From: Bacillota bacterium | Lineage (GTDB): Bacteria > Bacillota > UBA4882 > UBA8346 | DNA length: 36,941 nucleotides | Reading direction: 5' to 3' | Assembly (NCBI GenBank): GCA_023429995.1 | Contig: JAEZCE010000022.1 | Coordinates: 1-36,941 of the forward strand | In this document: one piece after another, positions 32,260-36,941 of the stretch | Numbering within the stretch: position 1 is the first letter of the stretch | How the letters are laid out: each line of letters opens with the position of its first letter | The notes under the pieces: model-generated | What the model was told of the DNA's origin: nothing | Database searches by the model: none | What the model saw: only the letters and a program-made list of their open reading frames with translations | Program-made: the position numbers and the translations under genes

Positions 32260-33279
32260 ATGAATCATCAATACCGGATGACAGTAACCATTTCAATTCT
32301 TCTATTAGCGGCTGTTTTGGCTATGTTGATTGCCAATATCGCAATGGGGCCGATTAATATTCCGGTCGCCAAAATCTGGGATTCAATTTTTGGTTTCCAC
32401 CGGTACGACGATGTTTATACCAATATTATCTGGAAGATCCGGATGCCCCGGGCGCTGGCGGCGGTTTTCGGGGGAGCGGCCCTTTCGTTGTCAGGCCTTT
32501 TGTTACAAGTCCTTTTCCGGAACCCGCTCGCTGATCCCTTTATTTTAGGAATTACCCCCGGATCGAGTTTGTTTGTGGGATTGGTGGTTTTCCTAGGGGC
32601 CGCCCTGGGCTTAAACGCCGTCCATCCCTTTTTGTTGGCAATAGCCGCCTTTATTGGCGCTATGGTTGTGATGCTCATTGTATTGGCAACCGCCAGAAAA
32701 ATAAAAAATATTGTCACTCTGTTGATAGTCGGAATCATGGTGGGCTATTTATGCAATGCCCTTACCAATTTGATGATTGCTTTCGCCCAGAAGGAACAAT
32801 TGCATTTATTTACGATTTGGGGCTTAGGCGGTTTTTCGGGTTTTTCCTGGCCGGAAACATGGATTTTGATGAGTGTGGCTACTATTCTGACAGGCGGAGC
32901 CATGGCCATTTGTAAGCCCCTTAATGCGCTGATACTGGGAGAAGATTACGCCCGGAGCATGGGAGTTCCCATTAAAAGGCTTCGCATAGGGATTATATTG
33001 ATTTCTTGTTTTTTAAGCGGCACCATGACTGCCTTTGCCGGTCCCATTGCTTTTATTGGCTTGGCTGTGCCGTATATTTCACGTTTGTCTTGCAAAACTT
33101 CGGATAACCGCGTATTAATCCCGCTCACAATATTATTGGGAGGGTTTTTAACCAGCTTTTGTGATTTGGTGGCCAGAACGGCATTGAGACCCGCGGAAAT
33201 ACCCATCAGTGTGATTACTTCATTTTTTGGGGTTCCGCTGGTTATCGTACTTTTGTTAAGGAGGAACCATAGTCTATGA
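32260..33279 (+). CDS. btuC: Cobalamin ABC transporter permease, BtuC-like (FecCD family)
   Basis: A 339-residue inner-membrane permease with about ten membrane segments. FecCD-family signatures are MPRALAAVFGGAALSLSGLLLQVLFRNPLADPFILGITPGSSL and GPIAFIGLAVPYISRL near the coupling helix, and RTALRPAEIPISVITSFFGVPLVIVLLLRR at the end. It forms the B12 channel with BtuD, whose gene starts within its stop codon (ATGA overlap). GAGGGG precedes the ATG. Confidence 0.93.
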   Translation: MNHQYRMTVTISILLLAAVLAMLIANIAMGPINIPVAKIWDSIFGFHRYDDVYTNIIWKIRMPRALAAVFGGAALSLSGLLLQVLFRNPLADPFILGITPGSSLFVGLVVFLGAALGLNAVHPFLLAIAAFIGAMVVMLIVLATARKIKNIVTLLIVGIMVGYLCNALTNLMIAFAQKEQLHLFTIWGLGGFSGFSWPETWILMSVATILTGGAMAICKPLNALILGEDYARSMGVPIKRLRIGIILISCFLSGTMTAFAGPIAFIGLAVPYISRLSCKTSDNRVLIPLTILLGGFLTSFCDLVARTALRPAEIPISVITSFFGVPLVIVLLLRRNHSL

Positions 33280-34484
33280 AGGGGATCCGGACCGATAAAC
33301 TGGCGGTTGGTTATGGTTCCAAAATTATATTGGATCCAATCAATTTGCAGGCCCTTAAAGGTCAAATCGTGGGTTTGCTCGGTCCCAATGGTTCCGGGAA
33401 AACTACCTTATTAAAGACACTGAGCGGCCTTTTGGCGCCGGTAAAAGGCGCAATCTATCTGCATGGAAAAGATTTAATGTCTTACAGCAGCACGGAATTA
33501 TCGAAAAATCTGGCGGTGCTTTTAACGGAACGGGTATCCGCCCCTTTGACGACGGTGTTTGAAATTGTTGCCCTGGGCCGGTATCCTTATACCGGTTATG
33601 CCGATAAGTTGTCTTCGAAGGATACCACCAAGGTTTGGGAGTCGCTGGAGTTTGTTAATGGGAGCGGGTTGGCCGGGGAGTGTTTTTCGGAATTAAGCGA
33701 TGGAGAAAAACAGAAAGTCCTTTTAGCCAGGGCTCTTGCCCAGGAACCGGAACTGCTGATTTTAGACGAGCCCACCAGTTTTCTGGACCCGCGTCACCGT
33801 TATGAAATCATGGCCGGGTTTATCAGGCTGGCTCGTGAAAAGAAGACCACCATTGTTTTATCATTACATGATATCGAATTGGCGGCCCGCTGTTGTGATA
33901 GTGTTTTTTTACTCAAAGGAAATCAAATATTGGGTTATGGCCCGCCCGAGCAGTTGCTTACCGAAGAAAGCATTCGCAAGCTTTATGATTTCCAGGGAGT
34001 AAACTATCATGAGCTGTTGGGAGTGACGGAGTTACAAAATCCTCAAATTCCCACTGTTTTTGTGGTGGGAGGGAATGGTTCGGGGGTAAAGGTATTTCGT
34101 CTTTTGAGCCGCCATCATTATGGAATTTGTTCCGGCATCATTCATGAAAACGATTTAGATTATCATGTCGGCAAATCCCTGGGAATTGAGATGGTAACCG
34201 CAAAGGCATTTGAAATGATTGACGAAACTTCTTTTCAAAAAGCGTTAGCCCAAATAAACCGGTACCATGAAGTAATCGATGCCGGTTTTCCTGTTGGAAT
34301 GATTAACCGGAAAAATATCGATTTAATCAAAGCAGCGTTGGAAACCGGAAAAGTGGTGATCAGCCTGCGGCCTTTCGAAGAGGCCCGGAACCTATTGGGC
34401 GCTATGGCCGGAAAAATTCTGTATTGCAGGGAATTTTCCCAGCTCCTGGCGGTACTTGGCAATGAAAGCAAGGATGCAATTTGA
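33276..34484 (+). CDS. btuD: Cobalamin ABC transporter ATPase with extra C-terminal domain
   Basis: A 402-residue protein. Residues 1-250 are an ABC ATPase: Walker A GPNGSGKTT (36-44), signature LSDGE (140-144, with Asp for the usual Gly), Walker B LLILDEP (160-166), H-loop His198. Residues about 255-402 are an unusual extension with VVGGNGSGVKVFRLL, then IIHENDLDYHVGKSLGIEM and GKVVISLRP, which looks like a Rossmann-type alpha/beta domain with a glycine-rich loop. E. coli BtuD (249 residues) lacks it. It energises B12 import; the extension may be regulatory or bind a corrinoid or nucleotide, which is unproven. Confidence 0.92.
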   Translation: MKGIRTDKLAVGYGSKIILDPINLQALKGQIVGLLGPNGSGKTTLLKTLSGLLAPVKGAIYLHGKDLMSYSSTELSKNLAVLLTERVSAPLTTVFEIVALGRYPYTGYADKLSSKDTTKVWESLEFVNGSGLAGECFSELSDGEKQKVLLARALAQEPELLILDEPTSFLDPRHRYEIMAGFIRLAREKKTTIVLSLHDIELAARCCDSVFLLKGNQILGYGPPEQLLTEESIRKLYDFQGVNYHELLGVTELQNPQIPTVFVVGGNGSGVKVFRLLSRHHYGICSGIIHENDLDYHVGKSLGIEMVTAKAFEMIDETSFQKALAQINRYHEVIDAGFPVGMINRKNIDLIKAALETGKVVISLRPFEEARNLLGAMAGKILYCREFSQLLAVLGNESKDAI

Positions 34485-34586
34485 ATGGACAACCGTTTGT
34501 GGAGAAGGCTATCAGAAGTTATGAAAAAAGTATCATTTTCTTCCGATAAGCTATTTTTGGGATTTCTGGCGCCGGAATATGCTTAA
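34485..34586 (+). CDS. Possible 33-residue small ORF after btuD
   Basis: ATG 34485 follows the btuD stop directly (TGA-ATG), and the frame runs to TAA 34584-34586: MDNRLWRRLSEVMKKVSFSS... ending FLAPEYA. No clear ribosome binding site, so it would depend on coupling to btuD. It may be a remnant or chance frame. The bases from 34587 to 34622 show no terminator. Confidence 0.25.
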   Translation: MDNRLWRRLSEVMKKVSFSSDKLFLGFLAPEYA

Positions 34587-34622
34587 ACCTTATGAACTCC
34601 TGGATTATTACACCCTAATCCC

Positions 34623-35741
34623 TCACAAGCAATTATCCAAACTGGTATGTAAAGCTTCAATCAACCTCCGATTACTTTGATCATCTTTAACAGCGACGCG
34701 GAAAAATTGTTGGCTTAACGAAGGAAAATTGGCGGCATTGCGGATTAAAATACCTTGAAGAGCCAATTTATCCTGGAGAAGAGCCGCCGAAATCCGGGGC
34801 GTATCAATTTTGACCAAAATAAAATTACTTTGGGGCGGGAATGGTTTTAGGGAGGAGGTTTCAAGCAATGCTTGGAAAAGCCATTCCTTTTCCTTTGCCA
34901 ACCAGCAGGATGTTTTTTCCAAAAATCCGGGGATTTCGGATACGTAATCGCCGATGATACAGGATAAAGCATTAACAGACCAGGGAATTTTATTTTGAGC
35001 CATTTTTTCGATCCATGAGGCGGGGCCTAAACCATAGCCTAGCCGCAAACCGGGCAGGGCCAGGATTTTGGTAAAGGAGCGGATAATAAACAGATTATCG
35101 TAACTTTTCAGCCATGGAACCATGGAGTAGCTGTTACCGGGTATGGTGAGTTCAATAAAGGATTCATCCAGGATCATCGTTACCTTTTTCCTTTTTGCCA
35201 AATCAACCAGGCTTATCAGCTCCGCAGGAGAAAGCAAAGTTGAAGTGGGGTTATTGGGATTACAAAGGAACAGGCAATCAACCCTATCGATTATTGCTGC
35301 AAGTTTTGTTAAGTCAGGCTTAAACCCATCAGCCTCCGGCAAGACATAATAATGGACATTCCCATTCATTAAACGGGCTGCTTTTTCGTATTCACTAAAA
35401 GTTGGCGCATAAATCAGCAGATTCTTCGGCCTCAATGTGTTCAGCAAAAGGTAAATGATTTCTGAGGCGCCGTTTCCGGGAATGATCCGGGAGGAGGGGA
35501 CATCCAGATATTGACCGATATTTTCACGAAGAGTTTGATATTCCGGGTCCGGGTAAAAGGAAAGATGGTCTAAATTTTTAATGAACCGTTCTCTCAGGGA
35601 TTTCGGCATCCCCAGCGGGTTGATATTGGAACTGAAGTCCAGGAGTGTTTGGGGGTTGCGATGCAACTTTTGGGCAACTTGATGAACATTTCCCCCATGT
35701 TGATTATCAGGTAACAGCAATCCGGCCTCTCCTTTCTTCAT
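34623..35741 (-). CDS. cobD: L-threonine-O-3-phosphate decarboxylase
   Basis: A 372-residue PLP enzyme of aminotransferase class I fold. It opens with HGGNVHQVAQKL and LLDFSSNINPLGMP, characteristic of CobD. NPNNPTSTLLS, MILDESFIEL and the PLP-lysine motif IIRSFTKILALPGLRLGYGLG follow. It makes (R)-1-amino-2-propanol phosphate for the nucleotide loop of B12. The start overlaps the cbiB stop (ATGA); an internal TTG at 35720 with AGGAG eight bases upstream is an alternative start. It is co-transcribed with cbiB and converges on the B12 uptake operon. Confidence 0.93.
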   Translation of the reverse strand: MKKGEAGLLLPDNQHGGNVHQVAQKLHRNPQTLLDFSSNINPLGMPKSLRERFIKNLDHLSFYPDPEYQTLRENIGQYLDVPSSRIIPGNGASEIIYLLLNTLRPKNLLIYAPTFSEYEKAARLMNGNVHYYVLPEADGFKPDLTKLAAIIDRVDCLFLCNPNNPTSTLLSPAELISLVDLAKRKKVTMILDESFIELTIPGNSYSMVPWLKSYDNLFIIRSFTKILALPGLRLGYGLGPASWIEKMAQNKIPWSVNALSCIIGDYVSEIPGFLEKTSCWLAKEKEWLFQALLETSSLKPFPPQSNFILVKIDTPRISAALLQDKLALQGILIRNAANFPSLSQQFFRVAVKDDQSNRRLIEALHTSLDNCL

Positions 35742-36742
35742 GGCAAACTTGCCGCGAAAATCACCATCAAACCGATGATAGCGGTCACTGCCGAGGTGTA
35801 ATATAACATTTTAACCGTTTGCACGATATCATGATTCACTAAGTCCCTGGCCGGGTCGCCGATTACCGGTTTTTGGACCCATTTACCGAGGTAGAGGTTG
35901 GTTCCGCCGAGTTGGACACCTAAACCACCGGCTACAGCCGCTTCCGGGAAGGCGCAATTGGGACTGGTATGGTTTCGACGGTCACGGCGCATGATGGTAA
36001 AACTATTGCGAAATCCTTTACCCATCAATAAAAAGCTAAAGGGAATCAATAGACCGGAGAGTCTTGCCGGGAGATAGTTGGCAAGGTCGTCGAGCCTGGC
36101 GGATGCCCATCCCCAGTGGAGATAGGTCTCGTTTTTGTATCCCACCATCGAATCCAACGTGCTAATGGCTTTGAATGCAAAGGCCAGCGGAGCGGCTATT
36201 CCCAAACAAGAACCCATAACGATGTAAAAGAGGGGGGATATGATCCCATCCACTGTATTTTCTGCCGTAGTCTCCACCACTGCCCGAATGACTTCTTTTT
36301 CATCCAAATGTGCGGTTTCCCTGCCAACCAGCATGCCAAGCTGTTCCCGGGCTTGCGGGAGATTTTCTTGGAGGAGCAATGCATGAACTTTTAAAGCCTC
36401 ATCCGCTAGACAGCGGGTCGCTAATGCCGAGTATAAAAAATAAATATTCATAATGTGGAACAATAGGGGATGGATCCGGGCCCCGATTTTGAGAAGGAAC
36501 CAAATCCCGGTAGAAGTGATTCCCACGGTTAAAACGGCTAGAATAATACCGCAAGCCCGTTCGCAAATAGCTTGGGAATAATGGCGGCAATGAATCTTGC
36601 TCTGCAACCGCCGCAATAAGGCCTCTATCGTTTGAATCAGCTGTCCAATGATCCGGACCGGGTGATACAACCAATAAGGGTCCCCAATCAACCCATCAAG
36701 AATGACGGCAAATCCATAATCCACCAACAGGTCCAGCATCAA
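35738..36742 (-). CDS. cbiB: Adenosylcobinamide-phosphate synthase
   Basis: A protein of about 334 residues, integral to the inner membrane (four or five spans). CbiB/CobD-family signatures are ILDGLIGDPYWLYHPVRIIGQ, GMLVGRETAHLDEKEVIRAVVETTAENTVDG and ISPLFYIVMG, then STLDSMVGYKNETYLHWGWASARLDDLANYLPAR and RRDRRNHTSPNCAFPEAAVAGGLGVQLGG. It joins aminopropanol (phosphate), made by the CobD encoded next door, to adenosylcobyric acid. GGAGG touches ATG 36751, so TTG 36742 (ten bases away) or ATG 36739 is a better start. Confidence 0.93.
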   Translation of the reverse strand: MMLDLLVDYGFAVILDGLIGDPYWLYHPVRIIGQLIQTIEALLRRLQSKIHCRHYSQAICERACGIILAVLTVGITSTGIWFLLKIGARIHPLLFHIMNIYFLYSALATRCLADEALKVHALLLQENLPQAREQLGMLVGRETAHLDEKEVIRAVVETTAENTVDGIISPLFYIVMGSCLGIAAPLAFAFKAISTLDSMVGYKNETYLHWGWASARLDDLANYLPARLSGLLIPFSFLLMGKGFRNSFTIMRRDRRNHTSPNCAFPEAAVAGGLGVQLGGTNLYLGKWVQKPVIGDPARDLVNHDIVQTVKMLYYTSAVTAIIGLMVIFAASLP

Positions 36743-36799
36743 TTTTTCCATACCTCCGGTAGTCGTTAACTTATTCGTTTATATGATTATAAAGATAAA
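36743..36799. other. cbiB upstream region
   Basis: AT-rich, with TATAAT on the minus strand at 36791-36786 as a possible -10; no good -35 found. Confidence 0.35.
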
Positions 36800-36941
36800 T
36801 CAGTAAATAATAGAGACGTTGCCGAAATGAGCGAGTGCGGCGTGATGAGCGGCGTATAGCGTCGTCAGTTGGTCGCTCCAGTCCTTCGCGTCCTGTGGAC
36901 GCGCGCGTACATATTGAGTACGCTTCCGGTCTTCACTTCCC
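36800..36941 (-). CDS. Partial GC-rich open frame at window edge
   Basis: On the minus strand an uninterrupted frame of 47 codons enters from the right edge and stops at TGA 36802-36800. It reads ...DRKRTQYVRARPQDAKDW, then LTTLYAAHHAALAHFGN. It is markedly more GC-rich than the surrounding genes. The same DNA folds into adjacent hairpins (CGCGTCC-TGT-GGACGCG at 36887-36903 and GCGTAC/GTACGC at 36905-36923). It may be the 3' end of a gene or part of a dispersed repeat; I do not recognise it. Confidence 0.35.
   Translation of the reverse strand, partial: GSEDRKRTQYVRARPQDAKDWSDQLTTLYAAHHAALAHFGNVSIIY

Noticed and set aside
1..36941. tRNA or rRNA genes
   Set aside because: No cloverleaf or conserved rRNA stretch was seen on either strand by eye; a covariance-model scan would be decisive.

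Overview
The window looks like chromosome of a diderm (outer-membrane-bearing) member of the Bacillota or a near relative. Strong AGGAGG-type ribosome binding sites, short intergenic spacers, frequent TTG/GTG starts, a YitT protein, FeoA/FeoB with perfect Fur boxes and U-tailed terminators give a Firmicute look. A complete cobalamin-riboswitch-controlled outer-membrane receptor, TonB, ExbB, ExbD and ABC transporter set requires an outer membrane. I cannot name genus or species from the sequence.

Layout. 1-4834: an accessory toxin locus. It has a duplicated ~80 bp leader, a small helical protein, a 1107-residue DUF4157 (eCIS-core type, HELTH) protein ending in a probable PD-(D/E)XK nuclease, and a one-base-overlapping probable immunity gene. 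5053-5838: a gluconate-5-dehydrogenase-like SDR. 5920-9387: an unlisted 59-residue small gene, two tandem bacteriohemerythrins, a DUF6338-like membrane protein and thymidine kinase. 9644-13277: a PAS-rich hybrid histidine kinase, convergent with a tlpA/resA-ccdA thiol-redox operon. 13278-15738: an imperfect palindromic element and a cluster of small genes, including two His-rich proteins that share a Cys-x-Met-x-Pro-x-Gly repeat. 15761-17325: an Nramp-related transporter with Mg-type signature residues, behind a structured leader that can pair with its own ribosome binding site. 17491-22442: a papain-like protease, an EnvC-type M23 protein, a membrane glycosyltransferase and a polysaccharide deacetylase (envelope functions). 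22620-25192: fur-feoA-feoB with two Fur boxes. 25300-27021: YitT and a FabG-like SDR on the minus strand. 27194-34484: the B12 operon (riboswitch, btuB, tonB, exbB, exbD, btuF, btuC, btuD). 34623-36742: cobD and cbiB, convergent with it, for lower-ligand arm assembly in B12 biosynthesis or salvage.

How the genes work together. The B12 region pairs import across two membranes, powered by its own TonB-ExbB-ExbD, with intracellular completion of cobinamide (CobD makes aminopropanol phosphate, CbiB attaches it). The fur-feo block is a self-contained iron circuit. The toxin locus looks like a modular effector/immunity pair. The points most worth following are the DUF4157-nuclease/immunity pair, the shared-motif His/Cys-rich proteins, the candidate regulatory RNA before the Nramp-related gene, a FeoB lacking the usual guanine-specificity aspartate, and two palindromic non-coding elements, one with IS6-like ends.
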